Assembly: GCA_946699065.1 (NCBI GenBank)
Contig: CAMPDV010000251.1
Location: 124,001-188,000, forward strand
Direction of reading: 5' to 3'
Source: Loxodes magnus
Lineage: Eukaryota > Ciliophora > Karyorelictea > Loxodida > Loxodidae
DNA: 64,000 bases
Position 1 is the stretch's first letter. Every line of letters starts with the position of its first letter. Both the position numbers and the translations under genes were made by a program. Shown one piece after another: positions 53,669-64,000 of the stretch. Below the pieces are notes generated by a model. The model did no database searches. It was not told the origin of the DNA and saw only the letters and a program-made list of their open reading frames with translations.

Positions 53669-54636
53669 TAATAATATTAATTTTAAGTTTTCCGTTTTAG
53701 GGATTTCCAATCCCGTCAGGAATACAGTAGTTCATGCTCCCTACTGTTAAATATAAAAGTTCAGGTCGCCCAATTTTAGCGAGATTGGGAACTCGGATTT
53801 TTCCAGGTTTTCCCTCCTTTAACTTGCCATGGTTCAATCTTAATCTTTTATATTGAACCATCCAGGTTGCAATACATTCTTTTCATTTTTGCTTCTTCTT
53901 TTTTCTTCTTTTATTGCTCTTTTATCCAATAGTTTCTTTATTTCTATTAGAATTTCTAACACTTCCGATAAAAATGTCATACGCTTCCACAGCAGAAACA
54001 TTTCTTTTTTATTTTGAATTATTTTTCTTGATTTGTTTGCTCTTTCTAGGCTTCGATTTCCATTTGTATAGCTCCAGTTTCGCTTTACTCTATCTTAAAA
54101 GTTTGCAATTTCTCTTCTACTTTTCCGAGTCTGTTATCCAGTTCAGTCTGTTTCTAAAGCTAATTTTAGGATTCGTTAGTCTGACTTTGTGAGGTATTCC
54201 AAAAGGCGTTAAGATCTCTTTCCTAGGACATTAGTCTTGACTTAATTCCTTCTGCTAGGTCAAGCTTCGCCATCAGCATATCATTGTCCTTCTTCAATCT
54301 CTTGACCTCTTCCTGGAGGTTCAGTACCACTTTGATGAGCTACTCCATTCTCATCTGGCCAGAAGGGTTGAACTCTGATACCTCCTGGTGGAGAAAAGAC
54401 TTCATCTGTTTCCTCGATTTCTCGCTTGAGGTTGGAGTTTCCGTGTGCATATTCTTCAAGATTGGCTTTCGTTCGTTTTGTTAGATTCCAAGTTGTTAGT
54501 TCAGTGTTGGTTAAGGTTGTGATAGAGAAGATTGTTAAGATTATTAAGATTTGGTATCTTCCTCCCTTCCTTTTTGGCTTAGGAAGAGGTGGTATAGAAG
54601 CCTGACTTGAAACCTTCAACCATTTTTTTAATGACT
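53669..54636 (-). mobile_element. Gag-only retroelement, minus strand, perfect 14-bp TSD
   Basis: Flanked by AGCAATACTCTTTA at 53655-53668 and 54637-54650. Relative of the element at 26665-27641, with the same start (ATGGTTGAAGGTTTCAAG), Gln-rich stretch, coiled coil and 3' hairpin (GGGATT..AATCCC near 53700), ending in a TTA-type tail. The target site is directly adjacent to that of the next element. Confidence 0.8.
53700..54620 (-). pseudogene. Gag-like ORF1 with coiled coil, frameshifted
   Basis: Starts MVEGFKSGFYTTSSQ; after an early frameshift a long frame reads SQQSQQSSLSQPQPTLNQQL, then MHTETPTSSEK, FLHQEVSEFNPSGQ and the heptad-rich MEQLIKVVLNLQEEVKRLKK, followed by IKSRLMSQERDLNAFWN. 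The C-terminal block is shifted again relative to the 26.7-kb copy. No knuckle found. Confidence 0.6.
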
Positions 54637-54664
54637 AGCAATACTCTTTATTATTAGTGCTTTG

Positions 54665-55501
54665 ATTTTATAAAAAGGGTAGAAGGTCTTAAGAAGGGTT
54701 TTTGCAGACTCCATAGATAAAGGAGCAAAAGCCAGAGACTTATAATTCTTCATCCATCACGTCTTATTTACTAAAATAATAATTTTCTTAATCTTAATAA
54801 CCTCCAACAGTAGAAAATTAAAGACAATCTTAAATAAAATAAGAACTTAAATATCAGAAAAAGAACAAAAAGAATAATAAATATTGACTTTCTTCCTAAA
54901 CCAAGACCTAGTAACTATATGAAATCCGATAATGCAAAAACTATATAAAAACAGAAAAATAAATAATAAATACTAATTGAAACTCTTTTGAATCTGTTCG
55001 AATTCTGTAAGAAGAAGTCAAAATATTAAGGTAAAAAAATAAAAAATTATTAGAAAAAAGTTAAAATACTGAAGAAAGATTAGTCAAAGAAGAAATCTAA
55101 GTAAAACAACTTGGACAAAAAAGAATAGAACCTTTAATCTAAGAAATAAAAATGGAAGTAGAAGACGATAGGCAAATAGAAACAACTAATATTAGAAGGA
55201 TTCTCAAGAGATGTTACCTGTGCTTTATTCCATAATTACAAGAGATGCAAGATATACAAGAAACAGATGAAGAGAAATAGCGAAGAAGTATGAAGAGAAT
55301 TAACAATAATTTATGTGACGATGGACAGAAGAATTCATAGAAAGAGAATTTTCCAATCGAGTTCCGGAACTCAGAAAAAACTGGGTGACCCGAATTTTTA
55401 TTTTAAGCCTCCAGGAGCGATCGCTGGTTGGTAGTGGAAATGAGGTTGAGATTCCTCAAAACCATAAACATTTAATTTAGTATATTATTATTATTATATT
55501 A
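54665..55501 (+). mobile_element. Gag-only retroelement, right arm of inverted repeat, with TSD
   Basis: Flanked by TTATTAGTGCTTTG at 54651-54664 and 55502-55515 (the match is extended by TTA through the tail). It starts about ATAAAAAGGGTAGAAGG and ends in a (TTA)n tail after the hairpin TGAGG-ttgagatt-CCTCA (55440-55457). An uninterrupted frame from about 54970 contains a partial knuckle (FHNYKRC), KLGDPNFYFKPPGA and GWQWKWGWDSSKP with TGA as Trp. The knuckle's first CX2C (CYLC) sits in another frame, so a small deletion has broken it. Confidence 0.75.
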
Positions 55502-55515
55502 TTATTAGTGCTTTG

Positions 55516-58500
55516 TTTCTTTTTATTAGATGATTATTACTTTATTAAATATATTTTAGCCTCAATTAGAAGTTTCTACTATCACTCTATCTTAAAATAT
55601 TTTTAATATTTCTAAATATATTTAAACATCAACAATTAAATGGAATTATTTAGCAGCAAAAAATAAAAAGTTCGAAATATAACTTTCTAACAAAACTGAT
55701 AAAAATGTATTAATATTAGCTTTTAGTTAAAATAAAATAAAAAGTTTATAAAAATTTAATATATTTTAAAAATAGTTAATTAGCTTTAGAATAGCAGAAA
55801 ATATAAAATTTCATAGTGGTATATATAAATTTATAATGAAATTTATTTTTAATTAAAACATTTTACTATTTCTTAGAAAAAATCAAATTTAAATTTACTT
55901 AATTTTTGATGAAGTTTGTTTATGTACTTTATTTAAATAATGAAATTAAATTTATTAAGTTTAAATTTTCTTATTAATTTCAAAGGCCAAATATAAAGAT
56001 AATTATAAGCTTTAAAAATTATAAATAAAAGGATAAACTTTATTATATATAAAATATTTAAAATTTTTTTAGTTTAAATAAAAAATAATGTTTTAATATG
56101 TTTTATTTTTATTAGATTATTTATTTTATCTAGCTATATTAAAAATTAAATCTTTCTCTTCAAGCATAAAGTCATTACTTAGCTTAATAGTAAAGATGAA
56201 ATTTATTTTAGATTTAAAGCAGATTGGATATAATTATTTATTTTTTAATTATTAAGTTTTGCATCAATCTTTTATTTTAGATTATTTATTTATTTTAAAA
56301 TTAAATATTTAAATTCACCATTTCTATTTATTTTTTGGATTTATCAGAATTAATTTGAAAGTATAATAAATATTCTTACATTAGCTGATGTTTTATTTTT
56401 TTAATTTTATTTCTAAAAGTGTATTTATAATAAAAAAATAATTTATCTTCTGTTTTAAAATTTAATAATATTAGATAATTTTAAATGCACAAGAAATTTA
56501 AATTTTAGGAATTAAGAGTAAGTTCATTACTTTTATTTTTGCTTTCTTTTAAACAAAATTATTAAAAAGTTTATAATAAATTAAATATTTTCCTCTAAGT
56601 TAATGAAGGTAAAATTAAAAATTGACTTAATAAATTAAAAATTTTATTTTATTTATTAAATATAAGTACTAACTCTTTTAAATATAATTAAATACAATCT
56701 AAATAATCTAATTTTTATTTTAAATTTAATTAAAAGATTTCTTATTGCCGAACTTCATATTTCATTCATGTTAATTAAAAATAAAACTTCGAAATCATCT
56801 GATAAGTAAATCTGTGAAATTTTCTTGAACAATAATAGACTGTGATTCATTTCTTTTATGATTTAAGTAATTTTATGAAATAAATTCTAATTAATTTGAA
56901 TGTTAAATAAATAAAACTCTTTATTATATAAAATTACCTTAAGTTAGAAATATAATAAATAACCTTATAATTTTAGTTTATTTTTTCTCACTTAATAATG
57001 AAATTTTTTATGGTACTTAAATTAGTTACTAGCTTATTATATAAAAATAATTAAACATACTAATAAAAAATAAAAATAAATATAATATTCTAAAAGTTTA
57101 AAGTCTTACTAAATACTTTAATTTCATTTTTATAGGAATTAAATTAATTCTATAAACAAAAATTTAATAAATCAAATTTAATTTTAAGCTTATATATACA
57201 AATTTTTAATTATAATTTATGTATATTTTTCATGAAAAAACTAAACGAAAATAATTAAAAATATTTATAATTACTAGATTTAATATTTAAATTTCAAAGT
57301 AGAAAATAGCTTTCATGCACTTTAGTAAAAATTCTTATATTTTAGAAAATATATAAGTATAAGTAAATAAATTAGAAATTAAAAACATTTTAAGTTTAGA
57401 ATAAATCCCCTTTAGAAGAAAATTCAGGAAAAATATTATTAAAAAGAGATTTAATTTAGATATGATAAATGAAATTAAAAGGAATCCTCGCACACAGAAT
57501 TATAAATACAAAAAAAATGTGCAAAAAATATAAGAAAAAAATGTGAAACATAAAAACTTTAGAAATTTCATCGATTATAAATAAATTAAACAAAACAAAA
57601 CATCAAGACAATAATACTCTAGCATATTTAAAACAACTTTAAAAAAATTGTTAAATTTACCATAATTAAGATAGAAGTTAAAATAAAAAAATATAAGATT
57701 GTAAAATATACTCCTTATTTTAGCTTTTTTAAGAGAAAAAAAAGTATCAAAAATATATATAATTTTAATTATTGCTAATTAAATCTACTTTTTTATATTT
57801 TTTTAAGAATTGAAAATAATAAATTTATTAATTTAATTAAAATTAATATTTTAAACTATATTTAACTTTTAACAAAATATAAATGATTGATATCCTTTTT
57901 TAAGTTAAATTAAAATTTATTTTTCTAAAATTTAAGTATGTATATAAAAAATTTGAATAAAGAATTTTATTATTCGATAAATATTGTTTTATTAATTTCC
58001 TTTTATTATAAATTTCATAAATAATTACTTTTTTTAATTATTTACATCTAGCATATCTAAAATTAATTTTATTCTCTAGATTTATTCAACAAAACCTGAT
58101 TTTATTTTTTTAATTTAATATTTTATTAATTTTTGCTTTAATATTTGTCATTTTTTCATTAAAAAAGAGGTATATTTTAATTTTTCATAGTTTTATTTTC
58201 TTCCTTTAACTTTTATTATTATATATTCACTTATGAATATAAATGGTTAAATTATTTTTAATTTTAGATAATACAAATATAAAATTAATTTCAGAATATA
58301 AAGCTAAAAAACTTACTAATTTTTAAAATCACAGCTAATTAATAGTAAAAAATAAACCATTTAAGATAAATTTTAAATAGGCTACACAGAATTTTTTATA
58401 AATGTTATAAATAAATTAAGTCATCAAAAGATGACCAAAAGCTAAATCCTTATCTTAATTTAAATATTTGAATGTATAAAACATTGGATACGTTTATTTA

Positions 58501-61195
58501 AAATGAATGAAATAGAGAAAAAATAAGTTAGATAATATTTAAATAAAGTTAGTTTAATTATTAATTTAGAGAATTAGAGGATATATTATTAATTAATAAT
58601 TGTGTTATACTTATTATTAATTATTTAATTATATTAAGCTATCTCATTTAAAGTCTTTTAATAGATAAAAGAAGAATCAGATTATTTTAAATTGGTATAA
58701 CATTTTATTCTTAAAGAAATTCTAAAACTATTTCTTTATCATTTTTCATTGAAATAATACTTGATAATCTTTTTTATGCATAATAAAGATAAAAATATAT
58801 ATAACTACAAGCCAAATTATTTTATAATCAAAAAATAAATTAATTTTATTTGGTTTTTCTAAGTAATTATTAGTTATTTTGTAACATAATAAATAAATAA
58901 ATAGCTATTATTTAATATTTAATAAATGATAAAAGTGAAGAATAAGATTAAATAAATTCATTTTTATCTTTTAATTTTTCATATTAATAATTTGATTTAT
59001 ATCTCATTTATTTTTCTGAAAAACACAAACAGAGACTTTAATTAAACTTTGTTTATTTAGCTAGAAAAATAATCCATATTTATTTATTTAATCCTTTTTT
59101 CTCTCAATCCAAGTAAACTTACTAAAACTAACCAAATGTTTATAATAGTTTTTAATTTTTTTACTTAAACATTTCTTTATCTACATTAATATAATTGATA
59201 TTATTACTTATAAACTAGATAAAATTAAAATAAATTTATTAAAGGTATATTAGTTCATTAATATTAGAAAACTAAATAAAAGCTTAGAATAAAATACTTG
59301 ATACTTATAGTCATAGAAGACTAATCAAAGAATTGAAATTCTAGTACGATTATTCCTATCTATTTCTTAAATTTTTCTGATTAAAGCATATTTCTTAAAA
59401 TAAAATTATATAGTTCATACTTAATTATTTTCTTTATATATTTCTTTGAATTTGATAATATTCTTGTCACTATAGATTGAGAAAAGTTTAGTTATGGATT
59501 ATTTATTAAGTAATTATTCTTTTGATTTATCTTTATATTATAATGTTTTAGTTAGAAGTTGAAATTATTTTACTAATAAAGTTCCTATTTTATCAGTATT
59601 GGCTAAGCCAAAGAAATATCTATAATTCATAATAATTGTTTTCTTCTTTCTTATTTACTAAATTAATTAATTTTTAAAGCTTTGGATTTGAAAAGAGTAA
59701 TGAATCTGAATAGTTATTAGATAATATCATTATTTATAAATAAAATAAATAAGCATTTAAAAATAGATTCTTCTTATTATCACTAAGATGCAATTAGATA
59801 GAATAGAAGATATTTAAATTCTATCTCTTATTTTATATTAAAGCTATAAAAATGTTAATAATAGTAAACTAGAAATTAGAATCTTAACTTAATAACGCAA
59901 AATATTAACAATTAGAAAGTACAAAATTAAAGGCATTAATTGCAAGTATCTATAAATTTCTAGTTTATATTAAAATAAATAAAACCATAATAATTTAATA
60001 TTTATTTCTCTTTTCTTTTTTGAAAGAAATTCATAAAATAGTACCATTTTAGTTATTCAAAAATAAGCAATAATTATAAAAATATAAGTGATATTATGCA
60101 TTAAAATTAAAGTTATTAACTAAAAGAAAATGAGATAAACTTAATTAGATATACATTGTATTTTGCAGATATAGTTAATTTTATTTATCTATCTAATTTT
60201 TTTAGTGCAATTATCCTTTAGCATTTACTCAATTAAATAAATAAAAAAATTAGAAAAATTAAAAGTACTTAGCAGAATCTAATTTGAAAGAAAAAGATGC
60301 AGATAGCTGCTATTATGCCAAATGCTTTACAATTTTTTAAAGTTTTTTTAGATCTCTAATGTTCTAACTATTTAAATCTAAAATTTATTTTAGCAACATG
60401 TCATTAATATTTGCATATATAATAAAATTAATTTTATTTCTAAGTTTCTTTAATAAATTATTATTTTATATTTATAAATTGTATTCCAAATACAAATTTA
60501 GGCTATATAATTTAAATGAAGTATAGTCTAAACTTTCATTTAGTGTCAAATAATCTTAGACTAAATAGTAATAAATAAAAGAAAATTAAAAAAGAGATAG
60601 CAAATATTTCATTTAAATTATCTATTATATAAATATTTTTAAACAATTATGGACTAACTATCAATCATATAGCTATTATCAGCAATAAAGTTTTGTAAAA
60701 TATGTAAAAACAAATAAAAATAGATTAAAAAATAATAAGTTTTTAAACTAAGAAAATATTTAGATTTAATATTTATAGTTGAAAGTAAAAAATTTAAAAA
60801 TAGAAAATTTTTTATTGTTTGATTTATTAAATAAGTAGTTATAAACTGAATTTTAAATTTAAAATAGTTACAATTTGGCAAGGAAGAAAAATTTATATTA
60901 TAATATAAGTAATTACTTGTTTTACTACATTTATCTAATATTTATTTAGATAAAACTATTAAAACAATTAAGAAGATATGATTCATTTGAAAATTTAAAA
61001 AATATAGTAAATTAAAAGTTTTAAGGCTAAAGTATAAAAATTAAAAATTGACAAAACTAATGCTAAATGAAATAAAAAATACTTCTAAATTCCTTTCTTA
61101 TTTACTTAGGATCTTTATTTATTTTTATTTTAATGGTTTAAAAATTTTAGTTTATTTTTAGTATTTATTTTGTTATATTATATATAAAAAAAATC
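55516..61195. other. Very AT-rich non-coding stretch
   Basis: GC about 13-17%. The part 55610-58910 aligns loosely with 14290-20250 and about 58920-59200 with 21110-21400, continuing the segmental duplication. Nothing gene-like is recognised in any frame. Confidence 0.45.
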
Positions 61196-61281
61196 GAAAA
61201 TTACTTGTAAAAAATCTCTTCTCAAAAGGAACATCTAAGTCAAGTTACGATTAATAAAAAATACTTTAAGAACTCCAAGTA

Positions 61282-61872
61282 ATGCAATTATAAAATTTTA
61301 AACTTTTAAGAACTTTACAAAAACTCGAAAGAAAAATAGAACACCTGATGATTAATTAATAAGAAAAAAAAATTGAAAATAAATAGTTAGGAATTATCAG
61401 GATAGAATAATTAGAAACAAAATATAATCAATTCGCAGAGTTAACTGAAAGCATATAAATGCAAAAAAAGTAGATGAATGATCTGATGGATGTAGAGCAA
61501 CAGCCTACAACAAATTATATTCCCTATTGGAAAATAATGAGATGTTGATAATGCAAGCAACCAGTGCACAAAATTAGAAGCTGCTTCCAATTCTAATGAA
61601 AATAAAAGAAGATTGTAGAAAACTAATGGGAAAATATTTTCAGGATTTATTGCAATCAAGAAGGTAAACTATATAGGGAAAAAATACTCCAGCTAAACAA
61701 AGAAACTCCAAACATATGGCATGCAATTAACGAATTTAATAAGAAATGAATGGGAATCAATCTATCAGAAACTTTCAGAAAAAATAGATTAAAAATCCTT
61801 AGAATGTATGATAAACAAGATCCAAGCAAATATGAAGTCTCTTTTATTTAACATTAAACTTTTGATTTGTGA
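61282..61872 (+). CDS. Gag-like ORF1, uninterrupted, with CCHC zinc knuckle
   Basis: ATG at 61282, TGA at 61870-61872, 196 residues, in frame throughout. N-terminal coiled coil (LLRTLQKLERKIEHLM, LGIIRIEQLETKY). The knuckle at 61543-61584 is CWQCKQPVHKIRSC, CX2CX4HX4C, with the first Trp written TGA. A Lys/Asn-rich C-terminal part includes KWMGINLSETFRKNR. The frame is probably open further upstream (SSYDQQKILQELQ), so the true start may be lost by 5' truncation. The terminal TGA lies inside the 5' strand of the 3' stem-loop. Expected role: RNA-binding protein of a non-autonomous retroelement; expression unknown. Confidence 0.6.
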
Positions 61873-61896
61873 TTAATCAAATAAAGGTGAAATCAC
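61869..61896 (+). other. 3' stem-loop of the Gag-only element
   Basis: GTGATT (61869-61874) pairs with AATCAC (61891-61896) around AATCAAATAAAGGTGA. Compared with the LINE hairpin at 37000-37029, the stem has G-C changed to A-T on both sides while the loop is kept. Confidence 0.6.
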
Positions 61897-62379
61897 GTAA
61901 ATTAATTAATTCATTCATTCATGCTTATTTATTATTTAAATATAAATATACAGGATTCAATTTAATTTTTACAATTTATATAATTTATGATTATCTTTCT
62001 TAGTCAAAAAAATAATAAATTAAAAGAAAAAAAAACTCTTTTTTGCCAGTCTCTTGAAGATCTTTCCGTTTCATAATAAAATTATTATATTTAAGTGACT
62101 TTGATAATTACCAAGAAATTATCTTAAGTACCTTGAAAAATTAAATTTTAATTTATAGAATTTTTAACGTTTAGGAAAAATAGATATCTTTCTCTATTAA
62201 ATGAAAAAAATGTTTATCTCTACTTTAAAAAATTATTTAGCGATAATAAAAAAAGAAAATTCAAAATAATTAAAATATTAAAAAATCTTTCATTAAAGGA
62301 ATTTTAAATAATTCAAACTTTCAAGATATTCTCAAAAGTATGTAATAATTTAAAGCATTTTTATTATAAAATATTTTTT

Positions 62380-62700
62380 AAAACCGCCATAGTTTTTCGA
62401 AGGTGAACAACAAGGTCATCTTCATCAGAGGTTGGGGAAGTTAAGTACCCATAATCGACTTTATGTCTTCCTCTGCTTTGGTTTGACCTTGAGACATAAG
62501 ATTCTTAGACCTTCGACGTTGGCTTGAATTGGTTTCGTTTATTTTTAATTCTGGAACGAAAAAGAAATAATATTGCGAGCTTCATCAGAGGTGGGGATTT
62601 AAGTACCCATAATTGACACATGTCGTCCTCTGCTTTGGTGATGCAATGAGACACAATCCTGCCATGTCCTTGGACCTCCAGCAAGTATTAAAGATTACGA
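62380..62700. repeat. GC-richer island with a repeated ~160-bp unit
   Basis: GC about 40% in a 15-20% background. Units at about 62420-62525 and 62580-62687 share CTTCATCAGAGG, TTAAGTACCCATAAT, CCTCTGCTTTGGT and then TGAGACA...CCT. CAGAGG can pair with CCTCTG within each unit, and GGGG..TACCC inside it, so a structured RNA is possible. No protein frame or known RNA is recognised. Confidence 0.6.
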
Positions 62701-62714
62701 GTATTCTTAAATTA

Positions 62715-62867
62715 TATCAGTATTGAACATTTTTATCAGTACTGAATAATTATACCAGTATTGAACATTTTTATCAGTACCGAATAATTATACCAGTATT
62801 GAACAAGGTTTATCAGTATCTGATAATTTTATCAGTAACAAACATTCTTGTCAGTATGAAACATTTT
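62715..62867. repeat. 19-bp tandem repeat, eight units
   Basis: Units begin TATCAGTA or TACCAGTA and are spaced 19 bp (one gap of 20). Alternation of TATTGAACATTTT and TACTGAATAATTA types in the first units gives a 38-bp higher-order period. The last three units are degenerate. Confidence 0.85.
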
Positions 62868-62875
62868 TTTTTAAA

Positions 62876-62907
62876 GAGCTGCGCACCAACGAGAGTGCTA
62901 CGCGCTC
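62876..62907. other. GC-rich hairpin
   Basis: GAGC...GCTC outer stem, GCG/CGC after a bulge, with GCAC-caacgaga-GTGC as an alternative inner stem, preceded by a run of T/A. In a genome this AT-rich such a stem stands out. It could be an RNA end structure or a mobile-element end. Confidence 0.5.
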
Positions 62908-62929
62908 TATAATCAAATTTATTTATTTA

Positions 62930-64000
62930 TTTTATTTATGATATTTATTTTATTTTGATTGTTTTAAAAAATGAATAAAAAGTTAGAAAAAACTTAAAAT
63001 AATATAATCTAGTAAAGATAAGCTGCTTAATTTAATATAAAGATTTTTAGTCTCGATTAAAAATAGACAGGTAATAGGATGAACTAGATATTTCTTAAGT
63101 TAAAATAAAAAGGAAAAATTATAAAAATTTTGTATTATAAAAAGTTTATAAAATTTGAAGTCCGAATAATTAACTTTATAGAGAAAAGATCCTGAAAAAT
63201 AAAAAATTTTCTAAAAAAACCAAATTAATATCATAATAATAACAAGAAGATAAGAGATTTTGCTATAAGATATAGAAGCTAAATATAAAGATATACACAA
63301 TTAAAATTAGAGTTTAATAAAAGGAGTTTCTCTTAAATATCTTAAATGAAAATCATATTAAAAAGAATAAATTCTATAAATGCTAGCCTAAAATAACTTT
63401 GAATTGATAATGAAAATAATAAAATATTTATTTCCTAGTTAAAAGGAGAAAAATCCAAAATTAATTTTAGTTTTATTTTATTTATTTTGATTATTTTTCT
63501 AATTTTGTGCAATTGATTCATTCTAATTTAGAAAGTTTTATTATATTTTTAAAGTTAGATTTTTAGTAATAAAAGCATTAATAAAATAGGTATTTTCATA
63601 TAAAAATATAAACTAGATCCTCCGCAAAATTATTAGAGAAAGTTTTTCCTGCCTTTAAAATAATTATGAAAGAAAATATTTCGTTGCCATCTAGTTATTT
63701 ACGATTTTATTTTTTCTTATAATTTAATTTAGCTATTAATTTCATTATACAATCTGGATAAATTCGTATCATTTTTAATTTTTCCAAAATAGATAGTTTG
63801 AAAAACATTTACTTATATTTTTTTTCATTTCTAGAAATAAGACACTGAATCAATAATTTGTTATTCTTAACTTAACCAATAAATGAAAAATTAAAATTTT
63901 TCTTAAAATAGCTTTCTATGTTTTTACCAAAAAGCTACTAAACTTTTCTTTATTCATTTTTTATTTAATTGAGCGTTTTTTTTATTTTAAATACTAAATT
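62930..64000. other. AT-rich stretch to window end
   Basis: GC about 16%, no recognisable gene, repeat or RNA. Confidence 0.4.

Larger units (their letters stand above)
51507..55501. repeat. ~815-bp inverted repeat with 2.3-kb spacer
   Basis: Arms 51507-52322 and about 54668-55485 are reverse complements at about 98%. They are two insertions of one element family in opposite orientation, transcribed outward, with two further elements in the spacer. The fold-back structure is therefore a by-product of insertions. Confidence 0.85.
61200..61915 (+). mobile_element. Gag-only retroelement sharing the LINE 3' end
   Basis: Contains an intact ORF1 with knuckle, followed directly by a 3' stem-loop and ATTT/ATTC-rich tail closely matching the end of the LINE at 37000-37055 (shared CAAATAAAGGTGA loop and TTAATTAATT). 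No endonuclease or reverse transcriptase. The 5' end appears truncated, since the ORF1 frame can be read upstream to about 61205. No target-site duplication was identified. Confidence 0.75.

Noticed and set aside
51507-55501. A fold-back DNA transposon with long terminal inverted repeats
   Set aside because: The arms have separate flanking duplications or neighbours, Gag coding content and A/T-rich 3' tails, so they are two retroelement insertions in opposite orientation.
62390-62530. 5S rRNA or 5S-derived element
   Set aside because: Some order-preserved similarity (GGTGAACA, GGAAGTTAAG) is visible, but the ends do not pair, the internal control region downstream is not matched at the right distance (about 41 instead of 30 nt), and the second unit fits worse.

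Overview
The window reads as nuclear DNA of a ciliate with an unusual genetic code. It is extremely AT-rich (roughly 80-87%). TAA and TAG occur at conserved Gln positions, and TGA occurs at conserved Trp positions inside long reading frames, yet TGA also ends the two large genes. Internal TGA=Trp plus terminal TGA, with TAA/TAG=Gln, is the pattern described for karyorelict ciliates (NCBI code 27, e.g. Loxodes, Parduczia) and, with further ambiguity, for the heterotrich Condylostoma (code 28). Tetrahymena or Paramecium, where TGA is only a stop, do not fit. Standard-code ORF calling therefore breaks the real genes into pieces, and most short ORFs here are shadows.

Host genes. Two paralogous giant genes lie on the minus strand at 2837-10560 and 37655-45387. 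Each is a 2.57-kcodon multi-pass membrane protein: an N-terminal module resembling the OSCA/TMEM63 (DUF221) family, then about 47 Lin12/Notch-repeat-like cysteine modules, one more membrane span, an acidic/Gln-rich tail, and a single 17-nt intron near the 3' end. Removing that intron makes both lengths exact multiples of three. The genes belong to a direct segmental duplication (about 2.3-21.2 kb versus about 28.3-59.2 kb) whose non-coding parts have diverged.

Mobile DNA. Copy 2 carries most of the retroelements. A non-LTR retrotransposon (zinc knuckle, AP-type endonuclease, reverse transcriptase with YADD, C-terminal CCHC) sits at 28421-37101 between 18-bp target-site duplications. Its 5' half, with left flank, is repeated as a 3269-bp tandem duplication. 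Around it are short Gag-only relatives (20.3, 26.7, 49.1, 51.5, 52.3, 53.7, 54.7 and 61.2 kb), several with perfect or near-perfect 10-18-bp target-site duplications. They resemble the 'half-LINEs' known elsewhere. The elements at 51.5 and 54.7 kb form an ~815-bp inverted repeat.

The remainder (about 10.6-20.2, 21.1-25.5, 49.7-51.5, 55.5-61.2 and 62.9-64 kb) is very AT-rich sequence without a recognisable gene. Exceptions are a possible unknown coding stretch at 25.5-26.55 kb and an island of higher GC at 62.38-62.93 kb with a repeated ~160-bp unit, a 19-bp tandem array and a GC-rich hairpin. No tRNA, rRNA, CRISPR or bacterial-type feature was found.
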